Positions 8,274-15,720 of a stretch of 64,000 nt of DNA are shown one piece after another. The notes below the pieces were generated by a model, which saw nothing but the letters and a program-made list of their open reading frames with translations, was not told the DNA's origin and ran no database searches. The translations under genes and the position numbers were made by a program. Position 1 is the first letter of the stretch; the number at the start of each line of letters is the position of its first letter. This DNA comes from Gordonia insulae (GTDB taxonomy: Bacteria > Actinomycetota > Actinomycetes > Mycobacteriales > Mycobacteriaceae): contig NZ_CP033972.1 in assembly GCF_003855095.1 (NCBI RefSeq), forward strand, positions 4,278,001 through 4,342,000, read 5' to 3'.

Positions 8274-9242
8274 ATGCGTACCGCCATTCATGTCTTCGAC
8301 GATGCCTCGCTCTTTCACGTAGCCGCCCCGCAGATGGTGTTCGGTGAGGTGGCGCGACTCGGTCTCGCCGAGGACTGGACCACGGCGCTGTGGTCGCTCG
8401 ACGGCGGTGCGGTACGCACCGCCGAGGGCAACACGCTGTCGGACATCGCGGGCCCGTCGGCGACCGACGACGCCGACATCGTGGTCATCCCCACCTGGCC
8501 GGCCGAGTTGCCGCCGATCAGCGACGACCTCCGGACGGTGATCCGCGATGCGCACGCGCGAGGCGCGGTCATCGTCGGTCTGTGCCTGGGCGCGGTGGCC
8601 GTCGCGGACACCGGTCTCATCGCCGGTCGGTCCGCGGTCACCCACTGGCAGTGGATGTCCCGCCTAGCCCGACGTGATCCGAGCCTGCAGATGGACTCAT
8701 CGGTGCTCTACATCGACCACGGCGATGTGATCACGTCGGCCGGTACGGCGGCGTCCATCGACGCCTGTCTGCACATCGTCCGGCGGTTCCTCGGTGCATC
8801 GACCGCCAATCGGGTGGCGCGCAGTCTGGTCGTTGCGCCGCATCGCGACGGCGGGCAGGCACAGTACATCGAACGACCCGTCGCCGATCATCCCGCCGGT
8901 GACCCGGTCTCGGAGGTGTGTGCCTGGGCGTTGGCGCACCTCGACCACGACCTCTCGGTCGACGAACTCGCCGTGCGGGCGCGGATGAGCCGTCGGAGCT
9001 TTGTCCGGAACTTCCGGGGAGCGACGGGGGTGTCGCCGGCGAAATGGGTTCTGGAACAACGTCTCGGCGAGGTCCGCGTGCTGCTCGAGCGGACATCCTG
9101 GGGCATGGATCGCATCGCGCACGCCTGCGGATTCGGCAGTGCGGTGACGATGCGGCAGAACTTCGTGAAGGAGTACGCGACCACGCCGTCGGCATACCGC
9201 GCGTCCTTCGGGGTCGGGGTCGCCGCGACGTCCCCCGCGTGA
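8274..9242 (+). CDS. GlxA-type transcriptional regulator (DJ-1/PfpI + AraC HTH)
   Basis: A 322-residue regulator. The N-terminal 180 residues form a DJ-1/PfpI-like amidotransferase fold (GLCLGAVAVADTGLIAGRSAVTHW contains the elbow Cys), and the C-terminal 100 residues carry two AraC helix-turn-helix motifs (DELAVRARMSRRSFVRNFR and the later ACGFGSAVTMRQNF). Such regulators usually control adjacent operons. It is divergent from the isochorismatase-like/LLM operon. GGAGG at 8266-8270 is only three bases from ATG 8274, a short spacing, but no other start fits. Confidence 0.87.
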   Translation: MRTAIHVFDDASLFHVAAPQMVFGEVARLGLAEDWTTALWSLDGGAVRTAEGNTLSDIAGPSATDDADIVVIPTWPAELPPISDDLRTVIRDAHARGAVIVGLCLGAVAVADTGLIAGRSAVTHWQWMSRLARRDPSLQMDSSVLYIDHGDVITSAGTAASIDACLHIVRRFLGASTANRVARSLVVAPHRDGGQAQYIERPVADHPAGDPVSEVCAWALAHLDHDLSVDELAVRARMSRRSFVRNFRGATGVSPAKWVLEQRLGEVRVLLERTSWGMDRIAHACGFGSAVTMRQNFVKEYATTPSAYRASFGVGVAATSPA

Positions 9243-9265
9243 GACGGGATCTCGCCCGGTGACGA

Positions 9266-9303
9266 TGTAGCCCATCTACATCGTTGTCACCCTTCGATAG
9301 AGT
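9266..9303 (+). promoter_or_regulatory. lysR promoter with TGTAG-N5-CTACA operator
   Basis: TGTAG (9266-9270) and CTACA (9276-9280) form the same dyad as upstream of the EamA exporter; here it extends to eight bases on each side (CGATGTAG/CTACATCG). A TAGAGT -10 hexamer at 9298-9303 lies eight bases before ATG 9312, and TCTACA at 9275-9280 is at the right distance (17 bases) for a -35. The operator would thus cover the -35 element, which fits autoregulation of a leaderless lysR transcript. Confidence 0.6.
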
Positions 9304-9311
9304 TCGTCCTC

Positions 9312-10199
9312 ATGGATGTGAAGCGTCTGCGGTTGCTGCGCGAGTTCGCCGACCGCGGATCGGTCGGCGCGGTCGCCGATGCCATGCACATGACGCCATC
9401 GGCGGTGTCGCAGCAGCTCAAGGTGCTCGCCCGGGAGTCCGGCGTCGAACTCCTCGAGCAGGATGGCCGTCGCATCCGACTCACCGACGCGGGGCGGGCA
9501 CTGGTGCTGCGTGCCGACGAGGTCATCGCCGCCGTGGATCGGGCGCAGGAGGAGATGGACGGCTATCGGTCCGGCCATCCCTCGGTGCGCCTGGCGATGT
9601 TCCCCTCCGGTGCCGCACTGCTGCTGCCCGGTGTGCTCGATCGGGCCGTACGGTCGGGAATCGACGTCCACGCTTCCGAACTCGACGTCGGCTACCCGGA
9701 TGCGGCGCCGGCCCTCGCCGATTTCGACATCGTGGTGACTCATCGGGACGAGCGAACCGCGCCGGTGCGGGTGCCGCGCGTGGAGGTGACCGAACTCATG
9801 CGTGAGCCGGTCGACGTGGTGGTGGCGCGGGATTCGGCGCTGGCGGCACGCGACACCGTGGAGGTCCGGGAACTGGCCGAGCACGACTGGATCAGCGTGG
9901 AGGGTGGATTCCCGGTCGATGATGTGCTGCTGTCGATCTCGGCGGTGACCGGTGTCGCGGCCCGGGTCACGCAACGCATGCTCGATTTCTCGACGATCCA
10001 GGCCATCGTCGCCGCCGACCACGGGATCGCGCTGATCCCGCGGTTCGCGGTCCGCCACCCGGGTGTGAAACGGCTGGAGCTCAGAGGCGTTCGCGCGGCA
10101 CGCGTCTATGAGGCGCTGACGCGACCACAATCACGAAACGCCATCACCCGCGTCGTGGGGGACCTGGTCGACGCGGCGGCGACAGTCCTACGCTCCTGA
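9312..10199 (+). CDS. LysR-family transcriptional regulator
   Basis: A 295-residue regulator with an N-terminal winged helix-turn-helix (MDVKRLRLLREFADRGSVGA, then MTPSAVSQQLKVL) and a LysR substrate-binding domain in the C-terminal two thirds. It resembles the actinobacterial LysR proteins that are normally next to an EamA exporter; here the exporter lies 3 kb away, separated by the LLM, isochorismatase-like and GlxA-type genes. The matching inverted repeats at both promoters support a surviving regulatory link. The gene appears leaderless. Its 3' end overlaps the convergent small gene by 56 bases. Confidence 0.85.
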   Translation: MDVKRLRLLREFADRGSVGAVADAMHMTPSAVSQQLKVLARESGVELLEQDGRRIRLTDAGRALVLRADEVIAAVDRAQEEMDGYRSGHPSVRLAMFPSGAALLLPGVLDRAVRSGIDVHASELDVGYPDAAPALADFDIVVTHRDERTAPVRVPRVEVTELMREPVDVVVARDSALAARDTVEVRELAEHDWISVEGGFPVDDVLLSISAVTGVAARVTQRMLDFSTIQAIVAADHGIALIPRFAVRHPGVKRLELRGVRAARVYEALTRPQSRNAITRVVGDLVDAAATVLRS

Positions 10200-10470
10200 G
10201 TACCCGTACCTTGTACCGGCAGAAGGCGTGCAGGTCGTCGCGGTGCTGTGACGGAACGCGTGAAAGGAGCTCCGGCCGTTCCAGTTCCGACAGGATGCGG
10301 CGATAGAAGGTCGCGGGGGCAGTACCGAACTCGACGAAGATCTGGTCGTCGGCGCCGCCGAAGGGCATCCATGCCACCGCGTGGTCGATCATGTCGGACA
10401 AGTACCTGTCCGACGATTCCGGTGCCATCGATCGCGCCGGTTGCGCTGTGCCGGATTCACCGATGCTCAT
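10144..10470 (-). CDS. Small protein coupled to membrane protein gene (DUF3263-like pattern)
   Basis: A 108-residue protein of unknown function. The middle part (DMIDHAVAWMPFGGADDQIFVEFG, then TFYRRILSELERPEL) has the spacing of small actinobacterial helical proteins such as DUF3263: an aromatic helix, an FxEFG turn and an FYxRIL helix that could be a helix-turn-helix. That similarity is my reading, not a search result. ATG 10470 overlaps the stop of the upstream membrane protein gene by four bases (ATGA), so the two are translationally coupled. The C-terminal 18 residues are encoded opposite the end of lysR. Confidence 0.6.
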   Translation of the reverse strand: MSIGESGTAQPARSMAPESSDRYLSDMIDHAVAWMPFGGADDQIFVEFGTAPATFYRRILSELERPELLSRVPSQHRDDLHAFCRYKVRVLRSVGLSPPRRPGPPRRG

Positions 10471-11594
10471 GCCGGGCTCCACCGTCGCAGTCCCAATGAC
10501 CCGAAACCGACGACGTAGATCAGTGTCCACAGGACCAGCCAGTCGACGAATCCGAGTGCGTTGCCGCTGATGCCGGCCGCAACCGAGGGCTCGTGCAGGA
10601 TGTGCTCGGCCGCGAAACGGTAGTAGAACAAGAATGTGCCGATGGCGAGTGCAAACGTGAGCACCGCGCGGACCGCTGGGCCGAATCGATTCCCGAAACC
10701 ATTGGCCCAGAAGATCATCCAGAACGCCCAGCACACCCCGATCTGGGCCGGGAACTGGTTGATCACGCCACCGATCTCGGCGGGCGCGGTCGATCCGATC
10801 AGGATCCTGGCAAGTGGCAGCATCGCGAAGTAGATCGCGGTACCGAGGACGACGTTGCCGACTGTCGCGGCAAGGGCGGTACGTCCACCGCCGCCGAACA
10901 TCCGCCACGGCCAGTTGTCCAGCGTCTGGCCGGTGAGGATGACCGCGACGACCATCGAATAGAACCAGCCGAGCACGGTGTCGACCGTCATCAAGGAGTG
11001 TGTTGCCGTGAGCGACACCGACGGCAGTCCGAACACGAAGTACAACGCAAGCGTCGGTACCGCCACGAAGGCGATCTCACACAACCCGACGAGGGGTTGC
11101 GTCAACTTCAACGCCGTCCACGGCCAGTGTTGCCAGTTCAGGACCACCATGACCCAGGTGGCGAAGCCGAAGAGCACGAACAACGCACCGGCGAAGTAGC
11201 CGAGGCCGCCCTCTCGCGAACCGGCGAAGTCGGGGTAGATGGACCCGAGGCCGCTGCCGAGCAACCAGGTGACCGCGACGGCGAACACGGCCGTCGAGGC
11301 CAGGATCGCGATGCCGCGCATCGGTTGTGCCAGTTTGTCGAATCCGGCGAACTCGCAGTTGAAACCGATGAACACGACGAACAGGATCGCCCAGAAGAGC
11401 GCGGCGTTGAACGGTAGCGGATAGAAGCTCCATGGACTGGTCGTGGGGTCCGCCAGCAGATACCAGGTGGCCAGCGAGAGTGCCACGACCACGACGAGGT
11501 TCGCGAGCCCGACGGCGAGCCATCGGCCACTCCGCGTGGCCGGCGGCGAAACATCTTGGAGCGCGGTCGGTTCCACGCCTGCGGTGGCGGTCAT
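10467..11594 (-). CDS. Polytopic membrane protein of unknown function
   Basis: A 375-residue protein with about nine or ten hydrophobic segments from residue 25 to the C-terminus (for example LANLVVVVALSLATWYLL and ALFWAILFVVFIGF). It is rich in Trp and Phe at helix ends (SPWSFYPLP, LNWQHWPW, QTLDNWPWRMF). I do not recognise the family. ATG 11594 is preceded by GGAGGAG at good spacing, which decides it over a TTG-type extension upstream. Its promoter region holds four copies of AGGGTTGC. It is coupled to the small protein downstream and divergent from an acetoin-reductase-like gene, but no evidence links it to that pathway. Confidence 0.7.
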   Translation of the reverse strand: MTATAGVEPTALQDVSPPATRSGRWLAVGLANLVVVVALSLATWYLLADPTTSPWSFYPLPFNAALFWAILFVVFIGFNCEFAGFDKLAQPMRGIAILASTAVFAVAVTWLLGSGLGSIYPDFAGSREGGLGYFAGALFVLFGFATWVMVVLNWQHWPWTALKLTQPLVGLCEIAFVAVPTLALYFVFGLPSVSLTATHSLMTVDTVLGWFYSMVVAVILTGQTLDNWPWRMFGGGGRTALAATVGNVVLGTAIYFAMLPLARILIGSTAPAEIGGVINQFPAQIGVCWAFWMIFWANGFGNRFGPAVRAVLTFALAIGTFLFYYRFAAEHILHEPSVAAGISGNALGFVDWLVLWTLIYVVGFGSLGLRRWSPA

Positions 11595-11659
11595 GGGCAA
11601 TCTCCTCCGGTCGGGTCGATGGGGCGCTGTAACTATGGTCTGGATCACATCCGGCCGTC

Positions 11660-11718
11660 AGGGTTGCGGAGGGTTGCATCCTTCGGCGACAGGGTTGCAA
11701 CGGATTGCAACCCTGTCG
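11660..11718. promoter_or_regulatory. Phased AGGGTTGC array with a 14-bp perfect inverted repeat
   Basis: AGGGTTGC occurs at 11660, 11670 and 11691 on the plus strand and once inverted at 11707-11714. The direct copies are 10 and 21 bases apart, that is one and two helical turns. The last direct copy and the inverted copy lie in a perfect 14-bp inverted repeat, CGACAGGGTTGCAA (11687-11700) and its complement (11705-11718), with a 4-base spacer. This is the structure of a multi-site operator. It lies between the divergent membrane-protein and SDR genes. Confidence 0.6.
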
Positions 11719-11848
11719 GATGTGCTCCGGGTCACATAGACATGGCGTATCGGCACGACGCCGAGGAATCAGGAGCAAAGACCATGTGTGCAACTGCGTA
11801 CCGTCCGACCACCAGAAACTGTGGGATCGATCCGTCGGAGGTGCGCGC

Positions 11849-12616
11849 ATGAGCGTCGCACTCGTCACCGGCGGTGGGCAGGGGATCGGGCGCGGGATCG
11901 CGCTGCGGCTGGCAAGGGACGGACACGACATCGCCCTGGTCGACGTCAACGAGGCGGGTATCGAGTCGGTGGCCGCGGAGGTCCGCGAGATCGGCACCAA
12001 GGCAACGGCCTTCGTCGCCGACGTGAGCGATCGGGACCAGGTGTTCGCCGCGGTCGATCACGCGGCGGAGGCGCTCGGCGGATTCGACGTGATGATCAAC
12101 AACGCCGGCATCGCCCAGGTGGCCCCGATCGACGATGTCCGACCCGACGACGTCCAGAAGATCTGGGCGGTCAACGTCGACGGGGTGCTCTGGGGAATCC
12201 AGGCTGCCGCAGCGAAGTTCACGTCGGCGGGCCGGCCGGGCAAGATCATCAACGCATCGTCCATCGCCGGACACGATGGCTTCGCCATGCTGGGCGTGTA
12301 CAGCGCGACGAAATTCGCCGTCCGCGCGTTGACCCAGGCCGCCGCGAAAGAGTATGCAGCCCGGGGGATCACGGTGAATGCCTACTGTCCGGGAGTGGTC
12401 GGCACCGACATGTGGGTCAGCATCGACAAACGCTTCGCAGAGCTCACCGGTGCCGGCGAGGGCGAGACCTACGACAAGTTCGTCGGCGGCATCGCGCTGG
12501 GTCGTGCGCAGACGCCCGACGACGTTGCCGCGTTCGTCTCATACCTCGCGGGCCCGGACTCCGATTACATGACGGGGCAGGCGGTCCTGATCGACGGAGG
12601 GCTGGTCTTCCGCTGA
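11849..12616 (+). CDS. budC: Short-chain dehydrogenase, acetoin/diacetyl reductase type
   Basis: A 255-residue NAD(P)-dependent reductase. TGGGQGIG at residues 7-14 binds the cofactor, NNAG is at 84-87, and the catalytic Ser138, Tyr151 and Lys155 are in place. The segments [36 protein letters not shown] and [17 protein letters not shown] closely match acetoin (diacetyl) reductases of the BudC type, which interconvert diacetyl, acetoin and 2,3-butanediol; substrate assignment rests on this resemblance. GGAGG at 11837-11841 lies seven bases before ATG 11849 and fixes the start. The long leader from the phased operator region (about 130 bases) shows no other gene. Confidence 0.82.
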   Translation: MSVALVTGGGQGIGRGIALRLARDGHDIALVDVNEAGIESVAAEVREIGTKATAFVADVSDRDQVFAAVDHAAEALGGFDVMINNAGIAQVAPIDDVRPDDVQKIWAVNVDGVLWGIQAAAAKFTSAGRPGKIINASSIAGHDGFAMLGVYSATKFAVRALTQAAAKEYAARGITVNAYCPGVVGTDMWVSIDKRFAELTGAGEGETYDKFVGGIALGRAQTPDDVAAFVSYLAGPDSDYMTGQAVLIDGGLVFR

Positions 12617-12632
12617 TACCGGTCCGGGGTGT

Positions 12633-13253
12633 TCACTCCCGCGTCGGGATCACCACGCCGGCCTCATCGAGTGCCTGTTTCACGAGAGCCTGGAGAACCC
12701 ACGCGAAAGTGTCTGGTGCCCGGTGTGTTCCGCTCTCGTATCCGACCAGGAGGTACATCGCCGCGGTCGCATAGCGGTCGGCGACCTCGCGGTCACCGAA
12801 CACCGCGAAGTAGCTGTCGGAGATGAAGCGATGCCGCTCCTCGTCGGCCTCGATCTGCACGACCCGCACGTCCGCGTCGTGCTCGGCCCACACGCGGATC
12901 GCCGCCTCGGAATCGTGCGGAAGACGCAGGGCGATGTCGATCAGGAACTGCAGCCGTTCGACGGGATCGGTGACCGCGGAGGCCTCGGCGATGGGACGAT
13001 CGCTCTCCTCCTCGCGCCAGTAGCGGATGAGCGCGGTCGTGTACTCACCCCAACTCGCGAAGGCGTGATAGAAGGAGCCGGTGGTGGCGCCGACGGTGGC
13101 ACACACCGTCGCCAACTTGAGCCCCGCATGCCCCTTCTCTGCGAGCACCTGGAGTCCGGCCTCCAGGTATCGCTCCTTGGCCGTGCGGGAGGCCGTGGTG
13201 CGCTTCTTCGCGGGCGGGGTCACCTGTTCATAGTAGGTTGTGACCCCTTGCAC
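12633..13253 (-). CDS. TetR-family transcriptional regulator
   Basis: A 206-residue regulator. The N-terminal helix-turn-helix (RYLEAGLQVLAEKGHAGLKL, then GATTGSFYHAFASW) is typical of TetR, and the C-terminal ligand domain is all-helical. It is divergent from the MpaB-type oxygenase gene. A 6-4-6 inverted repeat (CATAAG-TAGA-CTTATG) at 13259-13274 sits directly upstream of its GTG start and probably serves both promoters. GTG 13253 is used; a second in-frame GTG ten codons in (VTPPAKK) is possible. A target in oxygenase expression is inferred from position only. Confidence 0.82.
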   Translation of the reverse strand: MQGVTTYYEQVTPPAKKRTTASRTAKERYLEAGLQVLAEKGHAGLKLATVCATVGATTGSFYHAFASWGEYTTALIRYWREEESDRPIAEASAVTDPVERLQFLIDIALRLPHDSEAAIRVWAEHDADVRVVQIEADEERHRFISDSYFAVFGDREVADRYATAAMYLLVGYESGTHRAPDTFAWVLQALVKQALDEAGVVIPTRE

Positions 13254-13258
13254 AAGAA

Positions 13259-13274
13259 CATAAGTAGACTTATG
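13259..13274. promoter_or_regulatory. TetR-type operator CATAAG-N4-CTTATG
   Basis: CATAAG (13259-13264) and CTTATG (13269-13274) are perfect inverted arms around TAGA. The site lies between the divergent tetR (start 13253) and oxygenase (start 13304) genes, 30 bases from the latter. It is AT-rich compared with its surroundings. Assignment to the adjacent TetR is inferred. Confidence 0.5.
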
Positions 13275-13303
13275 CTGACCTCCTACTCGCCGAGGAGGGT
13301 GAC

Positions 13304-14206
13304 GTGCGCAAGCCGAACCGTAATGCCGGGCTCGATCCGGAGACCCACTACCCGGAGATCTACCGGAACCTGGCGACCTATGAGTTCCCCTGGGACATCA
13401 ACCAGGCGCTGAGTTTCGCGTTGTTCCGGACGTATGCGGTGCCGACCATCGGTCGACTCCTCGACGACACGGGCGCGTTCACCGAGGCCACGCAGAAGCG
13501 GTACGACGACACCGCCATCCTGCTCGAGACCCCCCTCGTCGACGGAATCGACAGCGCCAGCGGCAAGGCCGCCATCCGCCGGATCAACCAGATGCACAAG
13601 ATGTACGACATCTCCAACGAGGACTTCGTCTACGTGTTGTCGACGTTCGTCGTGGTGCCGGTCCGATGGCTTGCCGACTACGGATGGCGTCCGCTGGCCG
13701 ACAACGAACTCGTGGCCATCGTCCGTTACTACCAGGACCTCGGGCGGCACATGGCCATCAAGGACATCCCGGAGACCTACGACGAGTTCGCGACGCTGAT
13801 GGACAGCTACGAGGCGGCGAACTTCGCCTTCGATCCGGGGTCCCGCCGGGTGGCCGACGCGACGCTCGACCTGCTCGCCTCGTTCTACCCGGGTTTCGCC
13901 AAGCGGGGCGTCGACGTGTTCAGTCGCGCACTGATGGACGAGCCGCTGATCAACGCCTTCAAGCTCGACGATCCGGGACCCGTGGCCCGTACGATCTCGA
14001 GCGGCGCCCTCAAGGCGCGCGCTCGTCTGCTCGCCGTGTTGCCGCCTCGGCGCAAACCGGCGCTTGTACAGAACATGCCCCGGATCCGTTCCTATCCCGA
14101 CGGTTTCGACATCGAACGGATGGGTACGTTCGCCGGTGGTTGCCCGGTGCACCACGTGACTGACGCCCAAGAACCGACGACGGCGACGTCGGTCGCTCCG
14201 AGCTGA
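13304..14206 (+). CDS. MpaB/DUF2236-family oxygenase
   Basis: A 300-residue protein of the MpaB/latex-clearing-protein-related (DUF2236) family, heme-dependent oxygenases. Typical landmarks are RRINQMHKMYDISNEDFVYVL near residue 90, where the conserved His lies, then VVPVRWLADYGWRPLADNE and a later MAIKDIPETYDEF. No signal peptide is seen. GAGGAGG at 13292-13298 lies five bases before GTG 13304. The adjacent divergent TetR and the intervening palindrome suggest inducible control. Members oxidise isoprenoid or lipid-like substrates; the substrate here is not evident. Confidence 0.78.
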   Translation: MRKPNRNAGLDPETHYPEIYRNLATYEFPWDINQALSFALFRTYAVPTIGRLLDDTGAFTEATQKRYDDTAILLETPLVDGIDSASGKAAIRRINQMHKMYDISNEDFVYVLSTFVVVPVRWLADYGWRPLADNELVAIVRYYQDLGRHMAIKDIPETYDEFATLMDSYEAANFAFDPGSRRVADATLDLLASFYPGFAKRGVDVFSRALMDEPLINAFKLDDPGPVARTISSGALKARARLLAVLPPRRKPALVQNMPRIRSYPDGFDIERMGTFAGGCPVHHVTDAQEPTTATSVAPS

Positions 14207-14228
14207 TCCCGCGCGGGAACCGGTTCGG

Positions 14229-15023
14229 CTACGAGGCAGACTTCGCGCGCGTGCGCGGCGCTGACTTCTTGGCGGGTGCCTTGGTGGCGCGGGTTCGCTT
14301 CGCGGGCTTGGACGTCTGCTTCTGCTCGTCGATCAGTCGGCTGGTGTGGTCGAGGATGCAGGTGAGTCCGTACTCGAAGATCTGCTCATCGGGCGCGCCA
14401 CCGACGCGTCCCTTGCTCGCGGCCTCGGCGAGCAACGGGGTCTGCGCGGTCGTGATGATCAGGTTCCCGTGGTGGGCCTGCGCGCCGGCGTCCTCGGCCT
14501 TGTTCTTGTCGTAGAGGCGCTCGAGCACCACCGAACCCCGCACATGGAGTTGCACGGCCGAGTAACTGTCATACGCGTCCTCGAGTGAGAGGCCTTCTCG
14601 CATGAGGTCCTCCAGCGCGTGCTCGATCTCCGACGCGCCGAGTTGGGCGTTGCGCGGCCCGCGGGAGGAACGGATGAGGATGAGGTCGCAGAGGATCGGG
14701 TTCGTCAGGAAGGCACCGCGCATCGCGTGCGCGTGTTCGTAGAGTCGCTCACGCCAGTCGTCACTCGAGTACGTCAGTGCCGTGGCGAGGTTGTAGCGCT
14801 CGATGGCCCGGTCGGTCATCGCGCTGAGCAGGTCGTCCTTCTTGCGGAAGTACCAGTAGATGCTGGTGACTCCGACGCCGAGATGCCGGCCGAGCACCGG
14901 CATGCTGAGATTGTCGACACCGACCTCTTCGGCCAATTCGAAGGCGCCGTTGATGATCTCCTCGGGATCGATCGAACCGCGTTCGCGCCGCTCACGCTTC
15001 GGGGGATTCTCCTTGCGCGGCAT
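14229..15023 (-). CDS. TetR-family regulator with Lys/Ala-rich C-terminal tail
   Basis: A 264-residue regulator. The helix-turn-helix occupies about residues 20-70 (IINGAFELAEEVGVDNLSMP, then GVTSIYWYFRKKDDLLSAM). The last 30 or so residues are a basic tail with SKPAKRTRATKAPAKKSAPR, which resembles histone H1-like or HupB-like tails and could add non-specific DNA binding. ATG 15023 (MPRKENPPKRERRERG) has AGGAAGG ten bases upstream and was chosen over an upstream in-frame extension. It is convergent with the MpaB-type oxygenase gene, and its target is unknown. Confidence 0.78.
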   Translation of the reverse strand: MPRKENPPKRERRERGSIDPEEIINGAFELAEEVGVDNLSMPVLGRHLGVGVTSIYWYFRKKDDLLSAMTDRAIERYNLATALTYSSDDWRERLYEHAHAMRGAFLTNPILCDLILIRSSRGPRNAQLGASEIEHALEDLMREGLSLEDAYDSYSAVQLHVRGSVVLERLYDKNKAEDAGAQAHHGNLIITTAQTPLLAEAASKGRVGGAPDEQIFEYGLTCILDHTSRLIDEQKQTSKPAKRTRATKAPAKKSAPRTRAKSAS

Positions 15024-15171
15024 GCTCGACCAACCTTCCTCACCGGTATGGGTGCGCGACCCCCGGACAGCCGCAACGCGGTCACCGTATCGCATCCGGA
15101 GTCGCCCATGCGGTATGCCCAACTGTAGCCATGCCGCGACGTCAGCCGGGGGAAGGGACGAATCGTCCCGG

Positions 15172-15318
15172 TCAGTACGCCATGAACAGGATCTCGTCCC
15201 GGCTGTACTCGTGGTCGGGGTGGTTTTCTGCCAGGTGCTCCTGGACCTTCTGCACGAGTTCGTCCTCGTCGGCGCCCTTCATCTGGTCACCGCAGGGGCA
15301 GGTCAACCTCGTCTTCAT
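15172..15318 (-). CDS. DUF1059-family small protein
   Basis: A 48-residue protein, MKTRLTCPCGDQMKGADEDE at the start and HLAENHPDHEYSRDEILFM near the end. The CPCG pair, the spaced acidic helix and the HLxxxHPD motif are those of DUF1059 proteins, common stand-alone small proteins with no established function. GAGGAG nine bases before ATG 15318 decides this start over a longer upstream frame. It may share a transcript with the small membrane protein gene upstream (15438-15629) on the same strand. Confidence 0.75.
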   Translation of the reverse strand: MKTRLTCPCGDQMKGADEDELVQKVQEHLAENHPDHEYSRDEILFMAY

Positions 15319-15437
15319 CGGCGCGCACTCCTCGTCGTCGGTACGTGGACGTCGGTCCCGGTCACCGATCGAGGGTACCGCCGCGGTGCGGCAGCCGGAA
15401 GGACTCGGGTCGCGTCGGGGCACACCCGCGCGGACGA

Positions 15438-15629
15438 TCACCGGACGGCGTCGAACTCCACATCGGCGAATTTCACGTCGGCGAATGTCGCATCGGTGTC
15501 GTCGATGCGTACGGGCACGCGGTGGGCGTCGGCACGCGCGATGATCCCGATCAGGGTCCCGACTCCGACGGTGGCGAGGGTGAGCACCGCCACCAGGGCA
15601 AAGACGTAGGTCATCTGTAATGTATCCAT
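15438..15629 (-). CDS. Small single-pass membrane protein
   Basis: A 63-residue hypothetical protein with one membrane segment near the N-terminus (YVFALVAVLTLATVGVGTLIGI) and a short acidic C-terminal part with a near-repeat TFADVKFADVEFDAV. The start is uncertain between ATG 15629 and ATG 15614, and neither has a strong Shine-Dalgarno sequence. It is divergent from the secreted lipase gene. I do not recognise a family. Confidence 0.5.
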   Translation of the reverse strand: MDTLQMTYVFALVAVLTLATVGVGTLIGIIARADAHRVPVRIDDTDATFADVKFADVEFDAVR

Positions 15630-15720
15630 GTCATTCCATTGTCCGGACGGAGGCACCCGTTGGCACGTCAACCGCAGGTGAACGTCGGCAGCCTCACAGT
15701 CGACGCGGTGATGTGATCCA

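Noticed and set aside
15084-15118. Imperfect inverted repeat (CGTATCGCAT against ATGCGGTATG) upstream of the second tetR gene
   Set aside because: Two mismatches and an unusual spacer make it too weak to call an operator.
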